A stretch of 64,000 nt of DNA, taken from NCBI GenBank assembly GCA_028554755.1, contig JAPTOF010000017.1, forward strand, positions 11,803,501 to 11,867,500, in the 5' to 3' direction. This DNA is from Cordia subcordata (taxonomy: Eukaryota > Streptophyta > Magnoliopsida > Boraginales > Cordiaceae). The translations under genes were made by a program, and so were the position numbers. The notes beneath the pieces are model-generated. The model worked only from the letters and a program-made list of their open reading frames with translations, was not told where the DNA came from and made no database searches. Below are positions 1-11,993 of this stretch, piece by piece. Numbering within the stretch: position 1 is the stretch's first letter; each line of letters begins with the position of its first letter.

Positions 1-22
1 TAGTTTCACTGCTACTCATTTA

Positions 23-140
23 AGAAACAGTAAAACTCTGCACGTGTAAGGTTTCAAAGAAATCACATGAAAGGATGTGTTAGAAAACATTAAAACTATG
101 TACATATAAAGTTTTAAAGAAATCACGCGAAAGGATGTGT
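23..140. repeat. two-copy tandem repeat, period about 60 bp
   Basis: Two diverged copies lie head to tail at about 23-80 and 82-140. The best conserved part ends each unit (AAAGAAATCAC, then GAAAGGATGTGT). A third, partial AAAGAAATCACG follows at about 147. No function is apparent. Confidence 0.7.
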
Positions 141-424
141 CCGACTCTAAAGAAATCACGACTACAGCTGTACATAAGAGGGCATGTTACACTCTAAAGA
201 AACGTGGCAAGCATGTTAATATAATAATAAAAAAATATTAATATTTTCCCTTCAAATTTTAAACTTTTAAATAAGATGAAAATTCTATTAATAATATTTA
301 CTATAATTATTTATAGAGTAGAAAGGACGTCGAAGCACAGTTATGTATGGAATGTGGAACGAGAGATCATGTTATGCTCATTACGTTGTTTGAGTTTTGC
401 GTGAGATTTAAAAATAACAAATTT

Positions 425-476
425 ATAAATGAATTTCATAATATATATATATATATATTATGAAATTTTATTTATA
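425..476. repeat. AT palindrome (hairpin)
   Basis: The arms read GAATTTCATAAT and ATTATGAAATT around an (AT)n core, giving a near-perfect inverted repeat of about 40 to 50 bp. It could be a small MITE remnant or simple-sequence DNA. Confidence 0.6.
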
Positions 477-2494
477 ATTTAATTAATTGACGTTGTGAGA
501 TATCCCCACTTGGCGTTGGCTAATTGATCAGTGGCGCCTTTTGGATTCCACTGATAGCCAGAATCTTTGTGCATGCTGCCTTTGTACGAACAAGATGATG
601 GGAAGTAAAAGTAGGAACTTAGCGAGAAAAAGATGAAAAAAGTTAGAGCAATTGCTTTCTTTACGACGTGATGTTTCTTCTAGATATGAAAATTTTGTTT
701 TAATTTAATGGAGAATCCAATTCCATCAATATTAATTAATTATCTCCCTACACGCTTGTGAGAGAAAAAAAGGTGGAGCTTTTCCAATCTTTTTCTTGCT
801 AAAAATCATTAGTTTGTTTGGTGAACTGAATGAAGCAATCCGGAGTCAATTCCACCTCAAAGGAATCTTCTTGCGTTTCATGATTAAGAATAGTGATATG
901 GATGTGAGATGATAGAGACTGGTTACTTCAAAATAAACAAAACTCCTTTGGATTGACGCACGACGATGGCCTTTCAAGAAGTACTTCTACTTAATATTAT
1001 AATTTTTTTAAATTAGCGTACGTGACGATTACCTTTCAAGAAATACTTCAACTTAATACTATATAAATTATAAAGGATCTTGAATCTCTTTTCTTCTTCT
1101 TCTTTTGTTGACTTGAGTTTCTTACTATTTCGAGAAAGTTCTAATGTTAATAAATTGAGAATATAGAATTCTAAAAGAGTAATTTAAATAGTTCATTTTT
1201 ACTGAATTTACTTTTATAATATTATATGTTATAAGTAGAGTCGAGTAACTCATCATTTATCTTACTCAAAGTCCTTCATTGTTTGAAGGATTTTGTTAAA
1301 GAGGCGACAAATACCTATGCCCTCAACTATCTTGCTGTGAGGCTCTAGTTATATGGAACACATTTTGTACTTGAGATTAATATAACATGTCCATGTAAAT
1401 ATGAATTTTTGTTAGTTCTTACTTTTCATACTTGCTAGTCATGTATGGTTGGCTGCACCTATTATGAGGATTAAGGGACCAAGCAAGGTAGGCACGGTTC
1501 ATGACTAATGCTTGCTATAGCGTGTATCACGCTTCAAAATTTCTGCTTTTTATTTCAAAGTTTAGTGATGTTCTGCATTGGTCATTGTTTAATTAGTGAC
1601 TGAAGTAGATTATTCGTGTAATAAATTAGTACAAATTGCTTCGTTGACATCCTCTCTAGAGGACTTCAACAAGATGGTCAAGTGCATGAAATGATTTAAT
1701 CCGCTAATTAAGTTGAAAAATCCCAATTTGACGTTGAATCTAGTAAAACTACAAACTGCCAAGTCCATTGTATGACTTTTGCCGCTATTAAACCAAAAAC
1801 GTCTTTCTTTTCAACCAAGACTTTTAATATATTTAGTGAGAAATTATTAGCTTTGCGTGTTTTATCAACAACGTGAAGCAATGTATGTGTCCCTATCTGG
1901 ATCTAAATTTTATTTAGATATTTGACCATAATTTTGGTACATTTTAAGCAAAATTTCTTAATCCGGAGAAATTTACTTAATTTCTTCAAAGAGGTTAAAA
2001 ACTACATATTTCCCCTTTTGGTATGTTCCACGAATTTGTTTACCTAATATCGTATTCTCTTCAAACTTATTCATCCCATCACAAGTGTATTTGACCCTTG
2101 AGTGATTTAAAAATTGCATGAATTGCGTCTTTGTGCCATTCACGCTATTAAAGTTAATAACATGTGATCTTGCTTAAGGTTATTTAGTTTCTTCGTTTTG
2201 ATGGGAAAAAAAGGGAAAGAAACAAAATGTCATATTTTAAGATAAAATATACATTATTACCTTATAATTTGTCTAATTAGTTATTTATTCCTTGTCTAAT
2301 AAAACTTATTTTTAATCTCCTTATATTTTTCAAAAGGTAACATACATACCCCCTTTTCAGTTTTCTCTTCAGTCAATCAACAAAACTATTGCAAAAACTA
2401 TCATTTGGGACAACTAGCTAACCGAAAAAATCACAAGAGGTTGAGTAGTAAATTTTTCATAAATGCCAGGGGCATTATTGTCCAAATATATGAC

Positions 2495-2610
2495 CCTTTT
2501 GTCCAAATCTGTCCTTGCCTTTGTACCCAGCAATGCATGTGTAATGTGTAACCCATTTGTCCAAATCTGTCCTTGTCTTTGTACCCAGCAATGCATTTGT
2601 AATGTGTTAT
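2495..2610. repeat. two-copy tandem repeat, period 58 bp
   Basis: The segment starting GTCCAAATCTGTCCTTG and running through TTTGTACCCAGCAATGCAT occurs at 2501 and again at 2559, with only a few mismatches. The short reading frames over it are by-products of the duplication. Confidence 0.8.
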
Positions 2611-5130
2611 ACACACTTTGTTAAGTTGAATGAAAAATATGACGAAGTGTAATTTTTTTAAAATTATAAAATAGTTAGATAAACTTTTAAACATAAAAGG
2701 TGAAAATATGTGTATGAATCAACCCAAGTATTTTTGGGTCCACCACGTAAATAGATCCAAAGAGGGGTCCAAATTATTCAGGCCACGATTATCGCCTCAC
2801 ACAACTTCAAAACTGTCGTGGTTGAGTTCGATAACTTCAGGATAGACCCTAACCAGTTAAAAGATAAAATATAAACATCTTCTCCATATGGGACTCGAGC
2901 ACTGTCACCTTTATTAGGTAACTGGATTAAGATGCTGTATCTATCGAAACTCTATCACCCTAGATCCAAGGATCTATAACCACTGAACTCTTGGTGCAAT
3001 CAAAGTATGTAACAATTTTTGGCTTTTATACTTATATCTCGATTTGGATACTAACTTTAGCCAGTAAAAACCCTTTGGTCGGTATTACACCGGTGCCTCT
3101 GTTCGACCTGAATGGTCTTTTCCTTTGTTTTGTAGGTCATTCTATTTGAGAAGTTCTGACCCAAATTAAGAAGGTTGTTAGTGATAATCTGAGCATCATG
3201 AAAGTGAGTAACTAATCTATTAAACCGTTGGTGAGAATGTCTGTGTGGGATAGTATGCAAGATACCCTAGTTTGCTACATATTGAGAGCCTACCAAAATT
3301 GCCTTAACAAGTTGGAGGTCAACGTAAGAATAAATAGAAAAAAGAGTTCAAAAATATCCCACCAACTAGCTCCTAAGACGGTCCAGGGTGGTTCAAACTT
3401 TGAAGAAGGAAATGTGGTCTACAGTCTACACCGCGTGCCACGTCAGGTCAAAGCAGTCAAAAACTTTTGAGAATCTCATAACGCACGTGTCATTAACATG
3501 CTATTTTAAAGTGGTTTCATGGTGTATATCTACTCTAACAGCCGTCAACTGTCTAGTGAAAGCGCTCTCCAATTGTCACGTTGGACTCACGTGATCGTCA
3601 CTAGCCCAACACACGGTTTGTTTACAACGTGGCATTGGCTGTCTGACGTTATACTATCAATTTAAATCCCAGATGCCCATTGGCAGCGCGTGCATGTATG
3701 CTAATTTCGGGATTAATTCTCGATAAATAGAATTATTCTATTATTATTTTCTTGATATTTTAAGAAGAATAAAATCAACCTGTTATTTGGAAAACTGTTA
3801 ATGCAAACGATTCTGTAGATAAAACTAAAAACTAAAAGTGGCAACTCCGGGCAATTTACGAGGAAAGATAAGAGATGATTTTGTAAATAAGAATTAAGTT
3901 TTTAAAATGTTTGAATTTATTTTGCTGCCAATTTCACCAACAAAAGCGAAAAGTATATAGCAAGATCGTTAATTAATTTAGGGAAAAATAAGAGATGATT
4001 TTAAGTTTAAACACGAAGATGTCGTTATTTACCGTACAGTATTTCTCAAAATTATCTTAAAGCATGGATAACAACTATTAAGAAATCTCATGTATAAATC
4101 CAGTGATGAATCTGTGAAGGTGTCTAGAGTTTGGTTTAAAGAATGCTTATTAAAATATTTTGAGCTAGTTTACTAAAATTCTATTATTTTTGTCTAATTA
4201 AATAGTCATGCTCTGTATCATATTTTCACTCTTCCCTTAATAATGAAAATTTGTGTATAATTTCTTTCTTTCTATGTATAGAAAAATTCTGCTATACTAA
4301 AAGGGTAAAGTAGTAGCACTAAGGAAAGGTGATATATAATAATTCTCATATAAGAAATAAGGGGGTGAGTATTTGATTTAAATGAACTAAAATCAAATTT
4401 TAATAACTGAATCTTTGAATTTTTTTAAAAATTAATAACCAAAACTAAACCAAACTATATTAATAACCAAAATTATTTAACTAAAATTTTCAATTCAGTT
4501 TTGGTAATAACCCAAATGGCCAAAATTTAAAAAGAAAAATCATACACTATTCAAAACTAAACCAAAATAACCAAATCTTTGTAAGTATAATAATCGAAAC
4601 TGTACATATAGGAGTGATACAAACTTGTAAATATATGTGGATGTGAACTTGAAAAATAATAACTAAATAAAAACTTTTTATAAAAAAAAATGACCATCTA
4701 GTTATTTGGTTGTTAACCAAATTTTTGGAAAAATAATTGGAAACAAACTGAAAATCAAAATTTTCTATTTCTAATAACCGAAATGAAAGCAAATACAAAA
4801 ATAGTCAAACCAAATTTTAAATCTCAATTCGATTGGGTTAAGTTCGATTATTTAGTTATATCCAAATAATTTCCCTCCTAGTACACTCCCAAGGTGAAGC
4901 GCGTGAATAAAGTTAGGAACAGAAAAGACAGTTCCGGGTGTCAAACGTGTGTGTGGGTTGGTCCTATGTGAAGACAAGCCCCACGTCACCCCTTCCGTCA
5001 AATTCCTCAACGCCTTGACGCTATCTCCGTCACCGTTACTAAACGTACAACACGTTCCCATTTATTTTTTTATTTTTTATTTTTATTTTTCTCCCCTTCC
5101 TTTCTCCGAACTCACGCAGTCTCTCTTCGT

Positions 5131-5139
5131 GTATATATA
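5131..5139 (+). promoter_or_regulatory. TATA box of the GRAS gene
   Basis: GTATATATA lies about 135 bases before the 5' UTR intron donor. The distance fits a transcription start near 5165 and a first non-coding exon ending at 5274. This is inferred from motif and position only. Confidence 0.5.
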
Positions 5140-5274
5140 CATATACGTGCTTCCACCAAACTGAAGAGTCGCTTAAATTTTTTCATTCTTTTTCTCTTCT
5201 GCTCCATTAAACAACAAAGCTTCACCTCAGCAAAAACATACATCTCAATTCTCTACCTTACATTTAAATTTCAG

Positions 5275-6273
5275 GTACTACTAAATCTTTGTTACCTTTT
5301 TCTATTAATTGAAGCTGTTAGTTTATGTAGTTTTTCATTCTGAAAGTGAAACCGATCTTTTTCGTTTTCTTGACTATGCTAATTGTCGAAAAATTGAGTC
5401 TTTGTTTGATGTTAGATGTGGAATTTTTAATATATCAAGTATTTCAAAGGTTTTGATTTTGTTCCTTTTATCTTTATTTTCTTCGTTGAGCATTTAAATC
5501 ATGTTAGAAGTGTGTAGAAGGTCAAAGAAAGGTGTAATAATCGGTAGAGAAATGTTAAGATCTTTTCCGAAATTCAGTTTAATTCGTGTAGTTTTGCTTA
5601 GCCTTTTGTTAACTGGTTGCTGATAATTTCTTAAGCTTCTGTAGCTTGATGAATTTGGAGGTGATAGAGGGAGATGTTAAGAGAGAAGCTTTAGCATGTA
5701 TATGATTTGTATACCATCTTGAATTTTCATTTTTGAAACTGATTAATTTTTTTCGTGTTTATTTTAGTGTTGGCTAATAGATTAATGAACTCTTTTACGC
5801 CAAGTAGCTGTGCCTATGTTGGTTTGCTGAATTTAGTCTTAGGATGATCTTTTCGTGTGTTACTGTATAGGAATCCACACTGCCCGAGGCTTATTTGGAA
5901 TTTTTTTTAAAAGCAATTTCCTTATAATTTTTTTTTAAAAGAGCTTTTTGAGAAGCTGAAATTTTTAGCTATTGCAAAAAGTTGAATTTGATTTTTTTTT
6001 TCCTCAGAGTTTCAGTTTTTTTTTTTTTTTTAAAAAGATAATCCTGCTACTTCTTGCAAAAAAGAGGTGCGTTTTTTCAGGAAAAAGTGCTTTATGCGGG
6101 AAAAAAGCCAATCTAAACCGGTCCTTAGTCACATAGGATTTTCGCATCTTGTAGCAAATTGTGTGGTAGGGATTGTGCTTTCCTTTTCTTCTGTCCATTA
6201 TGAGATTGTTCTGCTTCTATCTTAAATAGGCTAATTGAGCTCATCCATTTATCTGTCCGTATATTTTGTGCAG
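5275..6273 (+). other. intron in the 5' UTR of the GRAS gene
   Basis: A donor (TCAG|GTACTA) at 5274/5275 and an acceptor (TTTTGTGCAG|GTTG) at 6273/6274 bracket a 999-bp non-coding intron. A leader intron just before an uninterrupted GRAS coding region is common in the PAT1 branch. The intron contains a MITE at 5887-6126. Confidence 0.65.
5887..6126. mobile_element. Tourist-like MITE, copy 1
   Basis: The left end AGGCTTATTTGGAATTTTT is matched, in reverse complement, by the right end GGCCAATC-type sequence (AAAGCCAATCTAAACC then GGTCCT). Poly-A/T-rich arms flank a short core. The same end motif occurs at 16534-16763 and 35751-35895, so this is one of three copies of a family. No clear target duplication remains here. 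It lies inside the GRAS leader intron. Confidence 0.6.
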
Positions 6274-6430
6274 GTTGATATCTTGCTGCTAACATCGGGT
6301 GATTAGCCGTGCAAATTAGGCATAAATCTCCTCTTGTTTTCTACAAGTGAGTGATACAGATCTTTCTCGAGCTAGTCAGCTATAAGGAGAATTGTCTTTG
6401 CATAGGGCAATTGATGATAGCAATATTAGA

Positions 6431-8170
6431 ATGGACTCGCACCAGTTTTTTGGATATGGCGTGACTGGTGCAGACTTAACATACTCATCATATCCCAGTA
6501 TTCCTTCAGAAAATACAAAGTTGTTTGGATCTTTGAAGTTTGATTCGCGAAACTCACCTAATTCACCCTTTTCAGCTCATCTTGATTCTGAGAACTTCAC
6601 CGTGTTGAGTGGTAATCAAGACCAACATATTTTCAAGGGGAATTTTTCTTCATCCAGTCCTTCCTACAATTCCTCTCCACTGGATTACAATTATCACCTC
6701 CAACGGTTGAGCTCCTCTTCGGACTACCGTCTAGTTGGGGGAACCTCTTTTCCTCATAATGCAAATAGCGGTTCAAATATAAAATACACTCTGCAGGAGT
6801 TGGAAACTGCTTTGATGGGGCCTGATGAAGAAGAGGAAGTTACGATGCCGCATCCCTCTGGAAGGCAGAATATGCAAGCACAGGCGACAAGCCAGGGGTC
6901 AGGAATATGGAGCAGGGAGCACCAAGGAATACCTATGGCTGAATTTCAGCCATCATATGTTTCACACTATGGCAAGTTAGATGCTGCACCTCAGGCTGAG
7001 AAATGTCATAAAGCAACCGAGGACTTGCCCTTACTAGGTTTCCCTCCAGATAATCTTAAAGAGTTGCTCATTGCATGTGCTAGAGCTCTTTTTGAAAATA
7101 AACTAGGTGATTTCGATAAATTGGTGGAAAAGGCTTGTGGTTTCGTGTCTATCGGTGGAGATCCTATCGAGCGTCTGGGTGCTTACCTGCTAGAAGGTTT
7201 GATTGCAAGGAAAGAGGCATCAGGCACCAATATCTACCGGGCACTAAAGTGTAAAGAGCCAGCAGGCAAGGACTTACTTTCGTACATGCATATCCTCTAT
7301 GAAATCTGCCCGTACTTGAAGTTCGGTTACATGGCTGCCAACGGCGCTATAGCGGAAGCATGCAGAAATGAAGATTGCATCCACATTATAGACTTCCAAA
7401 TTGCGCAGGGGACCCAATGGATGACTCTTCTACAAGCACTTGCAGCAAGACCCAGTGGAGCCCCCCATGTACGTATCACAGGGATCGATGATCCAGTTAA
7501 TAAATATGCCCGTGGAGATGGTTTGGCCGCAGTAGAGAGACGACTAATGGCCTTTTCCCAAAAGTTCAACATTCCCGTTGAGTTTCATCCTGTGCCGGTG
7601 TTTGCTCTGGATGTCACGAGGGAAATGCTCGATGTGAGGCCTGGTGAGGCTCTTGCCGTTAATTTCCCCCTGCAGCTTCACCATACCCCAGATGAGAGTG
7701 TTAACGTGAATAATCCGAGAGATGGGCTTCTGAGGATGGTGAAATCACTCTCTCCGAAGGTGGTCACTTTGGTGGAACAAGAATCAAACACAAATACCGC
7801 TCCTTTTCTACCCAGGTTCCTAGAAACTCTAGATTACTATTCAGCAATGTTCGAGTCAATAGATGTCACCCTGGCGAGGGACAGGAAGGAGCGTATTCAT
7901 GTCGAGCAACACTGCTTAGCGAGGGATATCGTTAACATCATAGCTTGCGAGGGCAAGGACAGAGTGGAACGACACGAGCTGTTTGGCAAGTGGAAATCCA
8001 GATTCACAATGGCAGGATTTCAACAGTACCCTCTCAGCTCGTACGTGAATTCCGTGATAAGGGGCCTCTTGAGGTGTTATTCTGAACATTATACACTGCT
8101 GGAGAAGGATGGTGCTATGCTATTGGGATGGAAGGACAGGAACCTCATTTCAGCATCTGCTTGGCACTAG
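6431..8170 (+). CDS. GRAS-family transcription regulator, PAT1 branch
   Basis: A single uninterrupted coding region of 579 residues. The ATG at 6431 (MDSHQFFGYG) is the first in-frame ATG; upstream the frame closes at 6383 with only a TTG between. The N-terminal 200 residues are Ser/Asn/Pro-rich and probably disordered, with an acidic DEEEE patch. The GRAS domain follows in the usual order: LHRI from about residue 208 (LKELLIACARALF), the VHIID motif as IHIID at 317-321 followed by FQIAQGTQW, LHRII with a PFYRE-type segment (LPRFLETLDYYSAMFES), and a C-terminal SAW region (LLGWKDRNLISASAWH). These match the PAT1/SCL1/SCL5/SCL21/SCL13 clade, whose members act in phytochrome, stress or elicitor signalling as nuclear or cytoplasmic co-regulators. 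The exact orthologue cannot be fixed by eye. No key motif is missing. Confidence 0.95.
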   Translation: MDSHQFFGYGVTGADLTYSSYPSIPSENTKLFGSLKFDSRNSPNSPFSAHLDSENFTVLSGNQDQHIFKGNFSSSSPSYNSSPLDYNYHLQRLSSSSDYRLVGGTSFPHNANSGSNIKYTLQELETALMGPDEEEEVTMPHPSGRQNMQAQATSQGSGIWSREHQGIPMAEFQPSYVSHYGKLDAAPQAEKCHKATEDLPLLGFPPDNLKELLIACARALFENKLGDFDKLVEKACGFVSIGGDPIERLGAYLLEGLIARKEASGTNIYRALKCKEPAGKDLLSYMHILYEICPYLKFGYMAANGAIAEACRNEDCIHIIDFQIAQGTQWMTLLQALAARPSGAPHVRITGIDDPVNKYARGDGLAAVERRLMAFSQKFNIPVEFHPVPVFALDVTREMLDVRPGEALAVNFPLQLHHTPDESVNVNNPRDGLLRMVKSLSPKVVTLVEQESNTNTAPFLPRFLETLDYYSAMFESIDVTLARDRKERIHVEQHCLARDIVNIIACEGKDRVERHELFGKWKSRFTMAGFQQYPLSSYVNSVIRGLLRCYSEHYTLLEKDGAMLLGWKDRNLISASAWH

Positions 8171-8685
8171 AGAATTCAGAAATACACTAGAAGTGCATGT
8201 GCATGTGAATGTAGTTCTAGCAAAGCAATGGTGCAACTTTCTGTTGGTCATACATCGTAGTTTTTTTGCTTTCACCTCTGTTCTTATTCCATGTTAATTT
8301 GATGTTGAGCTCATGTAACTGTTAATGATATAGAATTTCTTTTTGCTCTTTCTCAACACTTTTAATAGTTTGTGCTCTCTGTTTCACCTCTGCTTGTGCA
8401 TGCCGGAAGTCTAATTTTTTTCTTGTATTTAATCAATTAAAGAGCCATAAGTTCGATTCATTTTTTATGGCAGCTATACGTCTTGTCATACATTTTTCCT
8501 TTCTGCATAAACCGGGATATCATAGCATGGAGGAGAATACATATATATATGGTATTACTCAAAATTCCAGAGTATGACTCTTTATCTTACAGTTGCAGGA
8601 TAACACTTGCACAATTTAAAACATATAAAGAAAGAAAGAAAGAAACAATGATTAATACTTATGCTGTAACTAATAAACAAACCAT
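8171..8685. other. 3' UTR and spacer after the GRAS gene
   Basis: AT-rich sequence with no coding signal. The first 200 or so bases are presumably the 3' UTR. A poly-adenylation site is not obvious. An (AGAA)n-like run lies near 8625. Confidence 0.5.
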
Positions 8686-8757
8686 AAACAAATACTTGAG
8701 AATCCAACAATAACTAAAAGAAAACAAATACTTGAGAATCCAACAATAACTAAAAGA
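8686..8757. repeat. perfect two-copy tandem repeat of 36 bp
   Basis: The 36-bp unit beginning AAACAAATACTTGAG is present at 8686-8721 and again, without mismatch, at 8722-8757. It directly abuts the 3' end of the broken RING gene. Identity between copies implies a recent duplication. Confidence 0.9.
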
Positions 8758-8758
8758 A

Positions 8759-9470
8759 TTAGCGAAGAGGAGGCGCGGCGGCTGCGGCTGGTATGGCGGC
8801 TGGTCGAGGTCGACGACGCCAACGGCCACGGCGACAAGGAGGCACGGCGGCTGTATGTGGCCGACGACGGCACAAAGGGCAGGAGAAGTTATTCCACAAC
8901 CTAAGGGATGATGCAAAGGGAGTGATAAAGGTGGTGGCAGGGCAAGAATGAGATTTTGTCCCCAAAGGAAAGACCCTGCAAGCAAATAGAGCACTCAACA
9001 TGATCATCCTCTAATTGTTCCACCCTCACCTTCTGTTTCTCCAAGGATTCGATGAATAATTCTTTTTCTCGTGCTGGTGGTGCCGGCCTAAAAGTAAACC
9101 GAGGTTCTTCCGCCACTGGCGGTGGAGGGGTGATGGCGCGGGCCAGGTTGGCATCAAGGACTTCACCCTCTTGCTGCAAAGTGGTGACGCGACCATTAAA
9201 GTGAAGGGGGAGCCACAGACGGTCGGAGTTGTCGGGTCGGGCGAACAAGGAAACAGCAGCATAAGAGAGTTGAGAAATCAAAGGCAGGACGATCTTGTTG
9301 AGGCAAATTAAGTCGATCCGAAAGAATCATACAGAGCCTATTAACCATGTATTCACCATGAATGGCATCAAGAAGCACAGTCAGAGTCAGCCCGCTGCGA
9401 GCAATGCCTAGGGTTTCAACCGGAGCAGAACTTGGCAGCAGCCTTTGAACTAAGAACTCGGCTCGACATA
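8759..9470 (-). pseudogene. broken RING-H2 finger gene (E3 ubiquitin ligase type)
   Basis: Read on the minus strand, three frames carry successive parts of one protein. The first (about 9470-9262) reads LLDAIHGEYMVNRLCMIL. The second (9281-8901) ends with the first half of a RING-H2 finger, CSICLQGLSFGDKI then LPCHHLYHSLCIIP and a stop. The third (9007-8759) supplies the last zinc pair as SCPLCRRR. So at least two frame changes separate the pieces: one near 9260, and one of a few bases inside the finger between CIIP and WNNFSCPLC. Intact relatives of this intronless family transfer ubiquitin from an E2. This copy cannot make a complete finger unless the sequence contains errors. GC content is higher than in the surroundings. 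The true start is uncertain. Confidence 0.7.
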
Positions 9471-10159
9471 GGGATATTCACGAATTTTTCCCCCGATACC
9501 GTTCCGGGGGGGGGGGGGGAGGGCCTGTAAAGAATCCCATCCATGCCTGCTTCATAATATATGCCTTCATCCTGGACTACCCAGTAGTCGTATTGCTACC
9601 CCTCGATGATGACATGATGATCATGATGATGATGATACTACCACACAACCCTACTACTACTACTACTAAACAGAATAATCATAACAATAATTCTCAACTA
9701 GAGTTTTTTCTTTTCATGGAGGTGGAGGAGGAAATATATGTATATATAGAGTATCGAGTCGATAGTTTCCCTACCTTCGCTAATACGTATGCTTTATTTT
9801 TGTATATTCCAACTTGGATACCAAGTAAGCAAACTTGCATCAAGCAATTTGGTCTGTATAGAAATATCAAAATTCACGATGTAGTACTTATTGCTCTCTT
9901 TGTTTTCTAAAGCTAACGTTAGTGATGGTTTCTGTTCAATATGTATGTATTTTCTCCTGCCATACTTGCTCTCTCTTCTATTTCTTTTTTCATATTTCAA
10001 CTATATATATATATATGTATGTATATATATGTTTGTGTGGATTGCGAGTACCTACTATCCCTAAACCAACTCCAATTAGGTTTCTAGCCTTAGTGGAGTT
10101 GGACTTCTGCACGTTTTTTCTCTTTCCTTCTTCTTCTTCTTCTTTTTTTTTCAAATAAT

Positions 10160-11565
10160 AAAGTGCATCAAATTCCTGTGGTTGGTCAAAATTGCATTGC
10201 ACTCCCATGTGGTTTAAAGAGTCTTACATAACACCCATTATTGTTAAAAAATTATATTAGTTCAAAATTACCCAAATTACTATTCTCCCGTTTACAAAAA
10301 AATGTTACTAAAAAGATTTGAATATTCAATTTCAAATTAAAATAATTAATACTCTAACCAACTAGACTATAAACAATTTATGTGTTAACTTAATTTTAAG
10401 TTGATTTATATTTATTCTAAAAGTAAAAAAAAAGGTTAATAAATTGTAATATCTTTTAGTTTTGAAGAATCAATTAAATTTTTTAATCTAAAGTTTTATT
10501 TTGAAAACGTAAAAGAACTCAGTGAAAATGAAAAATATTAAAATTTGCGCTAAGGGCAATTACATTAATTATTACTCGATATCTCATATACCAGTAATTA
10601 ATGCCATGACAAGCCAAGTTCATTTTAAATTGTTGGCTGTTAACACATTGAATCTAATCAAGTGATTTAAAATGGAAAAATGTCTAATTATAAGCGTTAA
10701 TTCAAACTTTTAAGAGAATGTCTTGAATGTATTGAAAAATAAACGGATACTTTTATGTACCAACAATAAAGTTGTCCTTTGTTTTTTCCCCCTAATCCTT
10801 AGTGGAATTGTCAATTTACTATTGCATGAATGTGGATTATTTGTCGCACTAATAAATTGGATTTAAAAATTGAAACTCTTTTATAAAACTAAAAATTTTG
10901 ACTTTTAAAAAGTATTTTAAAAATTAATTTAAAAAATCGATCCAAATAAGCCCTTTATGTGGAGGCAGATGGGCTATAATTTCACTAAAGTTAAATCTTT
11001 TCTTTTAAAATTAGAGTATTTTTTATCTAAAATATAATGAACTCCCACCGAGGAAAAGAATTAAAGGCAATGTCTGCTTGTACGTTCACTGTCCAATGCC
11101 CACTGTTAGTTTTTGTGGCATAGAGAGCCCTTTCTCAGCTCTGTCTCTTTTGTATTTTTAATTTATTTTTGTGGCATAGAGAGCCCTTTCTCATATCTGT
11201 CTTTTGTATTTTTAATTTATGTGTTAATTAATTTTAAATTGATTTATATTTATTCTAAATATATATTTTAAATATAAATTAACCTAAAAATAAGTTAACA
11301 TAGATTGTTTGTAGCCTAATTGGTTAGAGTATTTATTGTTTTAATTTAAGGTTGAAAGTTCAATTCTTTTTAGTAATATTTATTTTTTAAAAGAGATTAG
11401 GGTTGTTTGAGAATTTTGAATGATCATGGTTAAATATAACAAATTTCTTAACGACAGAGGGTTTTGATTACTTTTATGGAACATAAGGGATTATATAAGA
11501 CTTTCTAAACTATAAAGGGATTTGGTATACTTTTGATGAACCACAGGGAGTCTCGTGCATCTTAC
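10160..11565. mobile_element. non-autonomous element with long terminal inverted repeats
   Basis: About 260 bases at the left (from GTGCATCAAATTCCTGTGGTT, 10162) reappear in reverse complement at the right (about 11265-11565). The matching landmarks occur in mirror order: GTCTTACATAACACCC against GTCTTATATAATCCC, TTACTAAAAAG..TTGAA, TACTCTAACCAA, and ACAAACAAT against AAACAATTTATGT. The loop is non-coding and includes a local tandem duplication. This is the form of a MULE-like or foldback element without a transposase. I could not identify a clean target-site duplication. Confidence 0.75.
11110..11219. repeat. two-copy tandem repeat, period 56 bp
   Basis: The segment GTGGCATAGAGAGCCCTTTC with its TTTTGTATTTTTAATTTA tail occurs at 11115 and again at 11171. 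It lies inside the inverted-repeat element, so it arose within that element. Confidence 0.85.
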
Positions 11566-11993
11566 CTTTTTCTTGGGGACTATCCTTGTAATTATTCAAT
11601 AATTAGTTTAAAACTCATTTGAGTTTATGTTAATAATTACAATTATATGTATGTACGTATAATTTATTTATTAAAACCAAAGCATTTGAGATTAGAAAAT
11701 CTTGAAATTGGGACAATGAGAAAGTCATGCTATCTAATATATACATGGGAAAAAAAAGCTCCAAATTCATCGGGTAATTTTAGCTACAAAAACATAAATG
11801 TTATTGATCATTATATTGTAATACGTTTATTATATGGCATATTCTCCTACTTAGTTTATAATTCATATGTGCTACAATTTATGTCAATGATTTTCGGAAA
11901 TGTAAAAGTCGTGTCGTCAGACATCAATAGTTTATAATCCTCAAATACAGGGATCAAAACATGAGGATTAATTTAGAATTCTCAAATACATAG

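Larger units (their letters stand above)
1..5130. other. intergenic spacer upstream of the GRAS gene
   Basis: No coding region, RNA gene or recognisable transposon domain was seen in this AT-rich stretch. It holds two short tandem duplications and a palindrome, listed separately. The last few hundred bases should contain the promoter of the GRAS gene, but apart from a TATA box I can assign no element. The short open frames here lack family similarity and read like random AT-rich sequence. Confidence 0.6.

Noticed and set aside
4547..5164. Overlapping short frames before the GRAS gene
   Set aside because: No conserved domain. The region is promoter-proximal and includes the likely GRAS promoter.
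6392..6430. Upstream extension of the GRAS protein (MSLHRAIDDSNIR)
   Set aside because: It would begin at a TTG. The first ATG in this frame is 6431, which gives the expected PAT1-branch N-terminus.
7327..7572. Minus-strand frame inside the GRAS gene
   Set aside because: Shadow frame of a well-supported coding region.
9593..9910. 105-residue open frame with MMIMMMM and TTTTT runs
   Set aside because: The sequence is a translation of trinucleotide repeats and AT-rich spacer, with no homology or gene structure.
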